31,367 nucleotides of DNA from UBA6382 sp963617965 (GTDB lineage Bacteria > Bacteroidota > Bacteroidia > Bacteroidales > Bacteroidaceae). Each line of letters starts with the position of its first letter. The stretch's first letter is position 1. Positions 18,333 to 25,502 of this stretch are shown in pieces. The DNA lies in NCBI GenBank assembly GCA_963617965.1, contig CAVEQO010000029.1, positions 1-31,367 on the forward strand, written 5' to 3'. The notes beneath the pieces were generated by a model. That model saw only the letters and a program-made list of their open reading frames with translations, did no database searches and was not told the origin of the DNA. The position numbers and the translations under genes are program-made.

Positions 18333-19558
18333 CACATTTCCACGGTTTCCACGCCAAGCGACCTGAGGTCGTCCCAGTAGCGCGGATAGGACTTGCCCAC
18401 CACGCCGGCATCGTTGATAACCAGTCCGCCGCACACGCAGGCACACGGTGCCATGCTCATTGCCATGCGGTGGTCTTCATACGTGTCAACACACGGCATC
18501 GCCTGCGGCTCCACGCGCCCGCCGGTCCACTCCAGAACACTGTCACCGCACTCCCCGACCGCATAGCCGAGTTTGCGCAGTTCCGTCCTGAGGGCGGCAA
18601 GCCTGTCGGTCTCCTTGATACGCAGGCTCTGCAGACCGCTGAACCTGAACGGCACACCGAGGGCGCAGCAGGTGGCTGCCATCGTCTGGGCCAGGTCGGG
18701 GCACGAAGCGAGATCACGCTCGTAACGCTCTGCCGTGCGGGCGGTTTTCCTGAGCACCGCACAGCCGTCTTCAAACGACGTGGCGACGCCAAGCGGTGCA
18801 AACAAGTCCCTGACGCACGCGTCGCCCTGCAGGCTGTCTTCAAACAGTCCCTCAAGCACCACCTCGCCCTCTCCGGCCAAGGCAAGCAGTTCATAGCAGT
18901 AGCTTGCGGCACTCCAGTCGTTCTCCACCGTGTAATCGCCGCCACTGTATTGGCCGTGGCTGACCGCAAAGGTGCGGCTGTCAGGCTCGTCCACCCTTAT
19001 GCCGAACCTGCGCATCAGACTGACAGTGATGCCGATATACGGACGGCTGATCACCTCGCCGCAAAGTTCTATCCTGAGACCGTTGTCAAACAGGGGCGCA
19101 ACCATCAGCAGTGCCGACACATACTGCGAACTGACGTCGCCGGGCAGACTGACACGTCCGCCCGCAAGCCCGCGTCCCCTGACATGGAGAGGCGGAAAGC
19201 CCTCCTCGCCCACATAGGAAATGTCGGCCCCCAGCGAGCGGAGCGCATCCACAAGGACATGGATGGGACGGTGCCTCATACGCTCCGTGCCGGTCAGTAC
19301 CGTGTCTGACTCCGTAGCGGCAAAAAGGGCGGTGAGGAAACGCATCGCCGTGCCGGCCGCCATGACATCCGTCACGGCACCGCGCTCGCGCAAGGCACGC
19401 CGCATCACCAGCGTGTCGTCGCAGTCCGACACGTTGTGCAGCCTCACGGCACCGCCCGACAGCTCGTTGATGACGAGCATGCGGTTGCTTATACTCTTGG
19501 ATGCGGGAAGGGCCACGCGTCCCCTGACACTGCGGTATGGTGCTATTTTCAGTCTCAT
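18332..19558 (-). CDS. aroA: 3-phosphoshikimate 1-carboxyvinyltransferase (EPSP synthase)
   Basis: Joins shikimate-3-phosphate and phosphoenolpyruvate to EPSP in the shikimate pathway. In 408 residues: LPASKSISNRML (K21, S22, R26, phosphate binding), the GTAMRFLTA active-site loop, SSQYVSALLM, and RIKETDR at 313-319. The length is slightly shorter than E. coli (427), as in other Bacteroidota. It is the first gene of the leftward operon; the promoter at 19595-19626 is a perfect consensus match. Its stop codon overlaps the next start. Confidence 0.97.
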   Translation of the reverse strand: MRLKIAPYRSVRGRVALPASKSISNRMLVINELSGGAVRLHNVSDCDDTLVMRRALRERGAVTDVMAAGTAMRFLTALFAATESDTVLTGTERMRHRPIHVLVDALRSLGADISYVGEEGFPPLHVRGRGLAGGRVSLPGDVSSQYVSALLMVAPLFDNGLRIELCGEVISRPYIGITVSLMRRFGIRVDEPDSRTFAVSHGQYSGGDYTVENDWSAASYCYELLALAGEGEVVLEGLFEDSLQGDACVRDLFAPLGVATSFEDGCAVLRKTARTAERYERDLASCPDLAQTMAATCCALGVPFRFSGLQSLRIKETDRLAALRTELRKLGYAVGECGDSVLEWTGGRVEPQAMPCVDTYEDHRMAMSMAPCACVCGGLVINDAGVVGKSYPRYWDDLRSLGVETVEM

Positions 19559-19594
19559 TCTGCCCGGAAAATATTTTGTTCTGCTGACAGACTA

Positions 19595-19626
19595 CAAAAT
19601 TATGGAAAATTTTTGGACTTGTCAAA
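19595..19626 (-). promoter_or_regulatory. Promoter of the aroA-porW-porX-tsaE operon
   Basis: Leftward TTTG (19623-19626), 20-nt spacer, TAATTTTG (19595-19602): full agreement with the Bacteroidota housekeeping promoter. The leader is about 30 nt. It overlaps the opposing tRNA promoter (19612-19643). Confidence 0.85.
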
Positions 19627-19643
19627 AACTTGTAGTACTTTTG
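19612..19643 (+). promoter_or_regulatory. Promoter of tRNA-Pro
   Basis: Rightward TTTG (19612-19615), 20-nt spacer, TACTTTTG (19636-19643), ending 10 nt before the mature tRNA 5' end. It overlaps the aroA operon promoter on the other strand. Confidence 0.83.
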
Positions 19644-19653
19644 CACTCGTTTT

Positions 19654-19728
19654 CGGGGTGTAGCTCAGCCCGGTTAGAGTACGCGTCTGGGGGGCGTGTG
19701 GTCGCTGGTTCGAATCCAGTCACCCCGA
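19654..19728 (+). tRNA. tRNA-Pro (anticodon GGG)
   Basis: Folded by hand: acceptor stem CGGGGTG (19654-19660) pairs with CACCCCG (19721-19727), with discriminator A at 19728. The D-arm is GCTC/GAGT with loop AGCCCGGTTA. The anticodon stem is CGCGT/GCGTG with loop CTGGGGG, so the anticodon GGG is at 19689-19691, reading CCC and CCT. The T-arm is GCTGG/CCAGT with loop TTCGAAT. The 3' CCA is not encoded. Confidence 0.97.
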
Positions 19729-19747
19729 CACCGGAAATTCACTTCTG

Positions 19748-19799
19748 CAGCGCAGGCAACCGTTTCTCAACAAGAACGCTTGTCTGCGCTGTTTTTTTT
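19748..19799 (+). terminator. Intrinsic terminator of tRNA-Pro
   Basis: CAGCGCAG (19748-19755) pairs with CTGCGCTG (19784-19791); a G-T wobble and CAA/TTG extend it inward, and CGTT/AACG may pair in the loop. Eight T residues follow directly (19792-19799). Confidence 0.92.
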
Positions 19800-19833
19800 G
19801 TTCGTGCCAGAAAAATTTTTGCTTGTGCCGGCA

Positions 19834-19965
19834 AAAAAAAACGTTGATCTGACGGCGGCGTTACGGGCGGAACGCATATCCGCTTCGGGCGAAACGCAAC
19901 TCCATTCCGGCGGAAACGTATATGCGTTCCGTCCGGAAATGCAGCGCGGGATCAACATTTTTTTT
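19834..19965. repeat. Nested inverted repeat containing four degenerate ~22-nt units
   Basis: Outer arms 19834-19849 and 19950-19965 match in 15 of 16 positions (A-run, CGTTGATC). Inner arms 19865-19879 and 19920-19934 match in 14 of 15 (core GGAACGCATAT). Between the outer arms lie four head-to-tail units beginning near 19861, 19884, 19905 and 19927, each with a TTC-GG-CGGAAACG-like core. No credible open frame covers it. Read leftward, the last outer arm ends in a long T run, so it may also end the CYTH transcript. Confidence 0.75.
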
Positions 19966-20021
19966 CGTGAGATCAGTGTTTTTTTGCGGCTGCACGGTGT
20001 TTTTATGGATGGACCCGTTTT

Positions 20022-20477
20022 TCAGCGGCAGGCGGCTTTGCGCAGCTGCGAGTTGTAGTATCCCGCATCGCCCGTAACTTCCTTCCCGACAAAAGGCGGA
20101 ATGTCAAAAACGGTGTCCTCGCTGTCCACTTCCAGTTCTGCGAGCACAAGTCCCTCAAGGCTGCCGTGGAACTCGTCGACTTCCCAACGCCATCCGCAGT
20201 AGCATGCGATGTGGCGGTGCTTGTCAATGATGCCGGGCAGGCACAGGCGCAGCAGCTCAAGCCCGTCTCCACGGGGTATCTCCTTCTCCCACTCGTAGCG
20301 GCTCAGACCGCTTTCCGACGATGCGCCCTTGACGGTGAGAAAAGCCCTGTCGCCCACGACGCGCACCCTCACGGTGCGACACGGGTCGTCGCTGAGATAA
20401 CCCTGTATGATATGCAGCGTTTCCGACACAAACGGCCGGAAATCGCCCTCCACGAGATATTTGTGTTCCGTTTCCAT
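20022..20477 (-). CDS. CYTH-domain protein, probable inorganic triphosphatase
   Basis: Start chosen at ATG 20477 (151 residues), because it places the CYTH signature E-x-E-x-K (METEHK, E2, E4, K6) at the N-terminus; the frame extends 28 codons upstream without family similarity. Conserved basic and acidic strands follow (VRVRVVGDRAFLTVK, then YEWEKEI, WEVDEF and LAELEVDSED), forming the triphosphate tunnel. Small bacterial CYTH proteins hydrolyse tripolyphosphate or other triphosphates with Mg2+ or Mn2+; the physiological substrate here is unknown. It is preceded by a terminator-like hairpin (20503-20544). Confidence 0.9.
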   Translation of the reverse strand: METEHKYLVEGDFRPFVSETLHIIQGYLSDDPCRTVRVRVVGDRAFLTVKGASSESGLSRYEWEKEIPRGDGLELLRLCLPGIIDKHRHIACYCGWRWEVDEFHGSLEGLVLAELEVDSEDTVFDIPPFVGKEVTGDAGYYNSQLRKAACR

Positions 20478-20483
20478 AGCCTG

Positions 20484-20544
20484 CACGCAAAAAAACAAAG
20501 GAGACCGTTCCCCACCGCACTTGTCCGCATGGAGGGGAACAGTC
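20484..20544 (-). terminator. Terminator-like hairpin after the 46-residue membrane peptide gene
   Basis: GACCGTTCCCC (20503-20513) pairs with GGGGAACAGTC (20534-20544) in 10 of 11 positions, with a 20-nt loop. On the leftward strand it is followed by TCCTTTGTTTTTTTG. It ends just before the CYTH start codon at 20477. Confidence 0.65.
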
Positions 20545-20593
20545 CGCACTTGCGGCTTCATGCGTCATGCGCACGCAAGACCGCCTGTATGCG

Positions 20594-20734
20594 TCAGTTG
20601 CTCAGCGAGAAGGAAATGCAGAAAACAAGGGCCAGAACGATGAGACCTATGATAATGCCCCATATCACCGTTTCCGCCTGTTTTTTCTGCTTCGCTTCCC
20701 TATGGTTTACCTTTGCTTGATGTTTCTGGTTCAT
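20594..20734 (-). CDS. 46-residue single-pass membrane peptide, unknown function
   Basis: Read by hand from ATG at 20734 to TGA at 20594-20596. The first 20 residues are hydrophilic and rich in Lys and Gln (HREAKQKKQAETVIWG), followed by one strong membrane helix (GIIIGLIVLALVFCISFSL). The positive N-terminus predicts N-in, C-out topology. A TATATTTG -7 box lies about 38 nt upstream (20772-20779) and a terminator-like hairpin follows the stop, so it has the layout of a real small gene. No family recognised. Confidence 0.7.
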   Translation of the reverse strand: MNQKHQAKVNHREAKQKKQAETVIWGIIIGLIVLALVFCISFSLSN

Positions 20735-20771
20735 ATTGCTTCGGTTGTTTGTTGTTTTGTGTTCCTACGTG

Positions 20772-20779
20772 CAAATATA
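20772..20779 (-). promoter_or_regulatory. Candidate -7 box of the small membrane peptide gene
   Basis: Leftward TATATTTG, a full TAnnTTTG match. No TTTG at ideal spacing (the nearest TTG is 24 nt away). A GC-rich hairpin with 7-bp stem (20797-20814) lies just upstream. Confidence 0.5.
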
Positions 20780-20796
20780 GTCAAATATGCACAGCA

Positions 20797-20814
20797 CGCC
20801 GCACAATTGCGGCG
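20797..20814. repeat. 7-bp GC-rich hairpin
   Basis: CGCCGCA-CAAT-TGCGGCG forms a perfect stem with a 4-nt loop. It is preceded, not followed, by T residues in the leftward direction, so it is not a standard terminator. It lies between prfB and the small peptide promoter. Confidence 0.6.
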
Positions 20815-20919
20815 AAAAAAGAGTCTTTACACCCGGCTTGTGCCGACATTCGCACCTCCAGAGAGCGATGCACCGGCACAACCGCGACTGCCGGCACCGG
20901 CGGCGCGGACGGAAATGCG

Positions 20920-22035
20920 TCAGTCCTCCGACTTGGTGTCGCTCATCAGGTAGGCCTTGATGAAACCGTCGAGCTTGCCGTCCATCACCGCATCCACATT
21001 GCTTGTCTGGTAGCCCGTGCGGTGATCCTTGACACGGCGGTCATCGAACACGTAGGAGCGTATCTGGCTGCCCCACTCTATCTTCTTCTTGCCCGCCTCT
21101 ATCTTGGCCTGCGCGGCCTGACGGCGTTTCAGCTCGCGGTCGTAGAGCTGCGAGCGGAGCAGGCGCATGGCGTTGTTGCGGTTCTCAAGCTGTTTGCGCG
21201 TCTCGGTGTTCTCGATGATGATTTCCTCCTCCTCGCCGGTGTCGGGGTCGGTGTACTGGTAGCGCAGGCGCACTCCCGTCTCCACCTTGTTGACATTCTG
21301 TCCGCCCGCGCCCGACGAGCGGAACGTGTCCCAGCTGACTTTGGAGGGGTCTACGGTCACCTCTATGGTGTCGTCGACGAGCGGGGTGACGAACACGCTG
21401 GCAAACGATGTCATGCGCTTGCCCTGGGCATTGAACGGCGACACCCTCACGAGACGGTGGACTCCGTTCTCCGACTTCAGGTAGCCGTATGCCATGTCGC
21501 CCTCAATCTCTATGGTGCAGGTCTTGATGCCCGCCTCGTCGCCGTCCTGCAGGTTGACTATCGTGGACTTGTAGTTGTGGGACTCCGCATAGCGCAGGTA
21601 CATGCGCATCAGCATGGCGGCCCAGTCCTGGCTCTCGGTGCCGCCCGCCCCCGAATTGATCTTGAGGACACAGTCCATGGAGTCCTCCTCCGACTGGAGC
21701 ATGTTCTTGAGTTCCATCTTCTCAAGGACACTGCGCGCCTTGTCGTAGGCAGCGTCGACTTCCTCCTCCGTCACCATATGGTCGCGGTAGAACTCCAGCG
21801 AGAGTTCCACCTCGCCGGTGAGGCTCTGCAGCTCGGCATAGTGCGTGACCCAGAACTGGAGCGTCTTGACCTTTTTCATCTGCTGTTCGGCAGCCTTGGG
21901 GTCGTTCCAGAAATCAGGGGCCTGCGTGCGCAGTTCCTCCTCCTCCAGCTCCATCTTCTTGGCCTCGATGTCAAGGTAGTTCCCCAAAGCCGCAGTACGG
22001 TCGGCGAGATCCTTATACTGTTCGTGTGTAATCAT
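20920..22035 (-). CDS. prfB: Peptide chain release factor 2
   Basis: Recognises UGA and UAA and triggers peptide release. In 371 residues: the SPF tripeptide (199-201, RVSPFNAQGKR) that marks RF2 specificity, and GGQ (244-246, SSGAGGQNVNK) for peptidyl-tRNA hydrolysis. The usual programmed +1 frameshift near codon 20-25 is absent: the DNA reads TAC CTT GAC ATC in one frame (YLDI), without the CTTTGAC slip site, although a G-rich stretch remains just upstream. It starts 7 nt after the acyl-CoA synthetase stop, so the two are probably co-transcribed. Confidence 0.97.
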   Translation of the reverse strand: MITHEQYKDLADRTAALGNYLDIEAKKMELEEEELRTQAPDFWNDPKAAEQQMKKVKTLQFWVTHYAELQSLTGEVELSLEFYRDHMVTEEEVDAAYDKARSVLEKMELKNMLQSEEDSMDCVLKINSGAGGTESQDWAAMLMRMYLRYAESHNYKSTIVNLQDGDEAGIKTCTIEIEGDMAYGYLKSENGVHRLVRVSPFNAQGKRMTSFASVFVTPLVDDTIEVTVDPSKVSWDTFRSSGAGGQNVNKVETGVRLRYQYTDPDTGEEEEIIIENTETRKQLENRNNAMRLLRSQLYDRELKRRQAAQAKIEAGKKKIEWGSQIRSYVFDDRRVKDHRTGYQTSNVDAVMDGKLDGFIKAYLMSDTKSED

Positions 22036-22042
22036 GAGTGTG

Positions 22043-23866
22043 TTATGTGTGTCTGCTGTTGTCTTGTTCGTACATTTTCTCTATTTCCCGGGCATAGTGC
22101 CCGAACACCACATTCCGCCTTATCTTCAGCGTGTTGGTCATTTCGCCCCGTTCCATGCTGAAAGGGTGCGGCAGGAGTGTGAAACGCCTGATGCGCTCGT
22201 AGTTGGCCAGTCCCTGCTGCAGGGAGTCTATGCGATTCTCCATCATCCTGTGTATTTCGGCATTGCCGCACAGGTCGGCATCGGTTGCGGCCATGATGCC
22301 GCGGCTGATGGCATAGCGGCGCAGCATTCCGTAGGCCGGCACAATCAGCGCCGACACATATTTGCATTTGTCGGCGACAACGACGATCTGGTCTATATAC
22401 TTGTCGACCACTATCCTGGCCTCTATCTGCTGCGGAGCTATGTACTTGCCGTTGGATGTCTTGTAGAGGTCTTTGAGACGGTCAGTGAGGAACAGTTCGC
22501 CGTTGCTGACATAGCCACCGTCGCCGGTGTGGAACCACCCGTCGGCATCAACCGCTCCGGCCGTGGCCTCGGGGTTGCGGTAGTAGCCCGGTGTAACCGT
22601 GGGCCCCTTGATGAGCACCTCGCCCTGCGGGGAGATCTTCACGTCCACCCCTCTGAGCGGCCTGCCCACCGAACCTATGGTAAACGGCTTGCCCGCATGA
22701 TCGCACGACACCGTGGCGGTACTCTCGGTAAGACCGTAGCCCGTGACCATGTCAATGCCGCACGCATGAACGAAACTCTCTATCCCGCGCGACACCGCAG
22801 CTCCGGCTGTGGGGAAGAAATTGCCGCGGTCCAGCCCGAGACCCTTGCGCACCGCGCTGAACACCGCCGCATCGAAGAACCTGTATCTGATGCCCAGAGC
22901 CAGCGGCACGGACTTGCCCCGGGAGATATAGTCACCGTAGACCCTGCGCCCCGTGGCCAGAGCCTTTGCGAACAGCATGCGCTTGACCGCGCTGCCCTGC
23001 ACGCGCTCCACGACACCCTCGTAGACCTTTTCCCAGAAACGCGGCACCGCACACATGCACGTGGGCCTTATGCGGCGCATGGTCTTCAGCACGTCGGCAG
23101 GATTGCGGTTTATGGCCTGCACCGCGCCCACGGAGAGTCCAAGATATGACCAGCCGCGCTCGAAGACATGCGAGAAGGGGAGAAAATTGAGGCATATGTC
23201 CTTTTCGCCAAGCCGCAGCACCTCGCTGTTGGCCTTTATGGCCGCCCCATACATGCCATAGGTCAGCACCACCCCCTTGCTGTCGCCGCTGGTGCCGCTG
23301 GTGAAGAGGATGTTGCAGGTGTCGGAGTCCCGTGCCTGCGCCTTGAGGGAATCAAGCGCGGAGTCGAGTCCCGCACCGTCGCCCATGGCCAGGAATTCGG
23401 GGAAAGAGACGGACACGCTGTCGGTGGGATGCCGTGTCACCGCCGCGTCGAAGACCACGATGCGCTCAAGCGAGGGGCAGACGGGGAACAGCGAGAACAC
23501 GATGTCGTACTGCCGCTGCCCTCCCACGAAGACAGTGCGTATCCCCACTTCGGAAATCATGTGGCGGACCTGCTCCGCGCTGCTGTTGGCGTAGAACGGC
23601 ACCGTGACGGCCCTTATGCCGTAGGCCCCGAAATCCACATACAGGCATTCGGGCATATTGTCGGAAAAGACCGCCATGCCCTCCTGCGGAGCCACGCCCA
23701 CGGCCAGCATGGCCTTTGAGGTGCGGCGCACTGCCGCAGCGAAGTCCGTCCACGACACGGGAATCCACCTGTCGGCTGCGGCATCGCAGTACACCAGAGC
23801 CGTCCTGCCGCCGAATTTCGCCGCCTGGGTTTCTATCAGTCCCGAAAGATGACACAGTGTAACCAT
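22043..23866 (-). CDS. Long-chain acyl-CoA synthetase (AMP-forming)
   Basis: Activates fatty acids to acyl-AMP and then acyl-CoA (or passes them to another carrier). In 607 residues: P-loop-like motif TSGTSGDSKG (189-198), the GYGLTES motif (376-382), WFHTGDGG (D449), R463, and catalytic lysine K474 in SNGKYIAP. Length and motifs fit the FadD15-like branch common in Bacteroidota. It is the leader of a pair with prfB. The 92 bp before it hold a strong hairpin (23910-23950) and a 9-bp tandem repeat but no clear promoter match. Confidence 0.93.
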   Translation of the reverse strand: MVTLCHLSGLIETQAAKFGGRTALVYCDAAADRWIPVSWTDFAAAVRRTSKAMLAVGVAPQEGMAVFSDNMPECLYVDFGAYGIRAVTVPFYANSSAEQVRHMISEVGIRTVFVGGQRQYDIVFSLFPVCPSLERIVVFDAAVTRHPTDSVSVSFPEFLAMGDGAGLDSALDSLKAQARDSDTCNILFTSGTSGDSKGVVLTYGMYGAAIKANSEVLRLGEKDICLNFLPFSHVFERGWSYLGLSVGAVQAINRNPADVLKTMRRIRPTCMCAVPRFWEKVYEGVVERVQGSAVKRMLFAKALATGRRVYGDYISRGKSVPLALGIRYRFFDAAVFSAVRKGLGLDRGNFFPTAGAAVSRGIESFVHACGIDMVTGYGLTESTATVSCDHAGKPFTIGSVGRPLRGVDVKISPQGEVLIKGPTVTPGYYRNPEATAGAVDADGWFHTGDGGYVSNGELFLTDRLKDLYKTSNGKYIAPQQIEARIVVDKYIDQIVVVADKCKYVSALIVPAYGMLRRYAISRGIMAATDADLCGNAEIHRMMENRIDSLQQGLANYERIRRFTLLPHPFSMERGEMTNTLKIRRNVVFGHYAREIEKMYEQDNSRHT

Positions 23867-23877
23867 CTGCTGTCCGG

Positions 23878-23902
23878 TTGTATATGTTGTATATGATATA
23901 TG
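23878..23902. repeat. 9-bp tandem repeat before the acyl-CoA synthetase start
   Basis: TTGTATATG occurs at 23878-23886 and again at 23887-23895, then ATATATG follows. The repeat lies 12 nt upstream of the ATG at 23866, in the probable leader or promoter. Confidence 0.7.
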
Positions 23903-23909
23903 TGCACAC

Positions 23910-23950
23910 GTCCGCCCGTGATGTCCTGTATGCGGCCGTCACGGGCGGAC
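23910..23950 (-). terminator. Strong hairpin after the POT transporter gene, probable terminator without U-tract
   Basis: GTCCGCCCGTGA (23910-23921) and TCACGGGCGGAC (23939-23950) pair perfectly over 12 bp with a 17-nt loop, 8 nt after the POT stop. No T run follows on the leftward strand, so it may act with Rho or protect the transcript's 3' end. Confidence 0.6.
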
Positions 23951-23958
23951 AAAATGCG

Positions 23959-25470
23959 TCAGGCAACCTTGTTGAGTTTTCTGACGATGGAGAATATGAA
24001 GAGTGCGGCAACGAGGCAGATGGCCATCAGCACTCCCCACACGATGTAGAGATCCTTACCCCAGATGAGGGCGGGGATGCTCACAAGGAAATTGCCGACG
24101 GCAGTGGCCACAAACCAGCCGCCCATCATCATGCCCTTGTATTTCGGGGGAGCCACCTTGCTGACAAACGAAATGCCGATAGGCGAAAGCAGGAGCTCGG
24201 CAAAAGTCAGGATGAGGTATGTCGACACCAGGATGTTGGGGCTCACGTCAGCCAGATGCTTCGGGTTTGCCGGGTCGGGAGCGGGCAGGCCGATTGACGA
24301 CACGGTCATGAGCAGATAGGCCGCAGCCGCCACGAGCATGCCGAGACCGATCTTTACCGGAGCCTTGGGTTCCTTGCCCCTCTTGGCGAGCGCACCGAAG
24401 AAGGCGATGCTCACAGGAGTCAGGGCCACCACAAAGCACGGGTTGAACTGCTGGAAGATAGGAGCGTCTATGGCGACTTCACCGACGGAGCCGTATTTGC
24501 ATCCAAGCACGACGGCACCTACAGCCGCCAGCACTCCGTAGATGACGCGGCCCTTGGCAGAACCGCTCTGGAAGATGCCGAACAGGCCGTATACGATGAA
24601 AATGACCATCATGAGGTTTGTCACGTCAAACTCCATAGCGGTAAGCCCCGTGGCGGACTGGGCCACATAGTCGCGGGCAAAGTAGGTGAGCGTGACACCG
24701 TTCTGGTGGAACGCCATCCAGAAGAATATCACCACCGCAAAGACAAGGCAGAGGCAGACAATGCGCTCCTTGGTCTCCGCGGGCGAGATCTCGTCAGCCT
24801 TTTCGGTCTCCGACACCACCTTCTGGTCTTTTCTGGAAGTGGCAAGCACCTGTCTGAACGTGGGCTTGCCCAGATAATAGATGGCGATGCTGACAATCAG
24901 CGACACGCACGCCACCGCAAAGGCGAAGTGGTAGGAGTCGGCCTCGGCGATGCCGAGATCCTCCTGCGCCCATTTCATGATCTTGATGGCGGCGGTGGGA
25001 GCGAAGAGGGCACCCACGTTGATGAGCATATAGAAGAGGGAGAAGCCGGAGTCGCGCTTGTCGGCGTATTTGGGGTCATTGTAGAGGTCTCCCACCATGA
25101 CCTGCAGGTTGCCCTTGAACATGCCCGTGCCGAAACTTACCAGCACAAGGGCGGCAGCCATGGCGACCACGGCCACCGTGGACTTGCCAAGCGGCACCGA
25201 CAGCAGCGCATAGCCGCAGAACATGATGTATATTCCGACAGTCACCATTCTGGAATAGCCCCACTTGTCGGCGGCGATGCCCCCGAAGAGCGGCAGGAAA
25301 TACACCAGCATAAGGAAACTGGAATAAACCACACCCGCAGTGCCGGAAGCCCAGCCGAAATTGGACTGCAGGAAGAGAACGAACACGGCGAGCATGGTGT
25401 AGTATCCGAAACGCTCACCCGTGTTGGCGAAAGCCAAGGCCCACAGGCCTTTGGGTTGTCCTTCAAACAT
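23959..25470 (-). CDS. Proton-dependent oligopeptide transporter (POT/PTR family)
   Basis: Inner-membrane symporter for di- and tripeptides. The 503 residues show about 12-14 hydrophobic segments. The N-terminal family motif is NTGERFGYYTMLAV (residues about 16-29, with the proton-coupling E-R-F-YY), and FGTGMFKGNLQVMVGDLY near residue 115 matches the PTR2 signature. A long charged loop lies near 210-235 (TSRKDQKVVSETEKADE). It starts 32 nt after a second, unrelated MFS gene and shares its transcript. Confidence 0.93.
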   Translation of the reverse strand: MFEGQPKGLWALAFANTGERFGYYTMLAVFVLFLQSNFGWASGTAGVVYSSFLMLVYFLPLFGGIAADKWGYSRMVTVGIYIMFCGYALLSVPLGKSTVAVVAMAAALVLVSFGTGMFKGNLQVMVGDLYNDPKYADKRDSGFSLFYMLINVGALFAPTAAIKIMKWAQEDLGIAEADSYHFAFAVACVSLIVSIAIYYLGKPTFRQVLATSRKDQKVVSETEKADEISPAETKERIVCLCLVFAVVIFFWMAFHQNGVTLTYFARDYVAQSATGLTAMEFDVTNLMMVIFIVYGLFGIFQSGSAKGRVIYGVLAAVGAVVLGCKYGSVGEVAIDAPIFQQFNPCFVVALTPVSIAFFGALAKRGKEPKAPVKIGLGMLVAAAAYLLMTVSSIGLPAPDPANPKHLADVSPNILVSTYLILTFAELLLSPIGISFVSKVAPPKYKGMMMGGWFVATAVGNFLVSIPALIWGKDLYIVWGVLMAICLVAALFIFSIVRKLNKVA

Positions 25471-25502
25471 AATTATTTCGTTTTTTGGTTAATATTGATC
25501 CG

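Noticed and set aside
19861..19949. CRISPR-like array
   Set aside because: The four units are degenerate and directly abutting, with no unique spacers and no cas genes.
19767..19958. 63-residue leftward frame next to tRNA-Pro
   Set aside because: It runs through the inverted repeat and the tRNA terminator, so repeats rather than coding explain it.
19654..20021. Integrated element at tRNA-Pro
   Set aside because: No integrase and no duplicated tRNA 3' end are seen; the flanking genes are ordinary chromosomal ones.
20713..22161. 482-residue rightward frame across prfB
   Set aside because: Antisense to prfB, whose SPF and GGQ motifs are intact.
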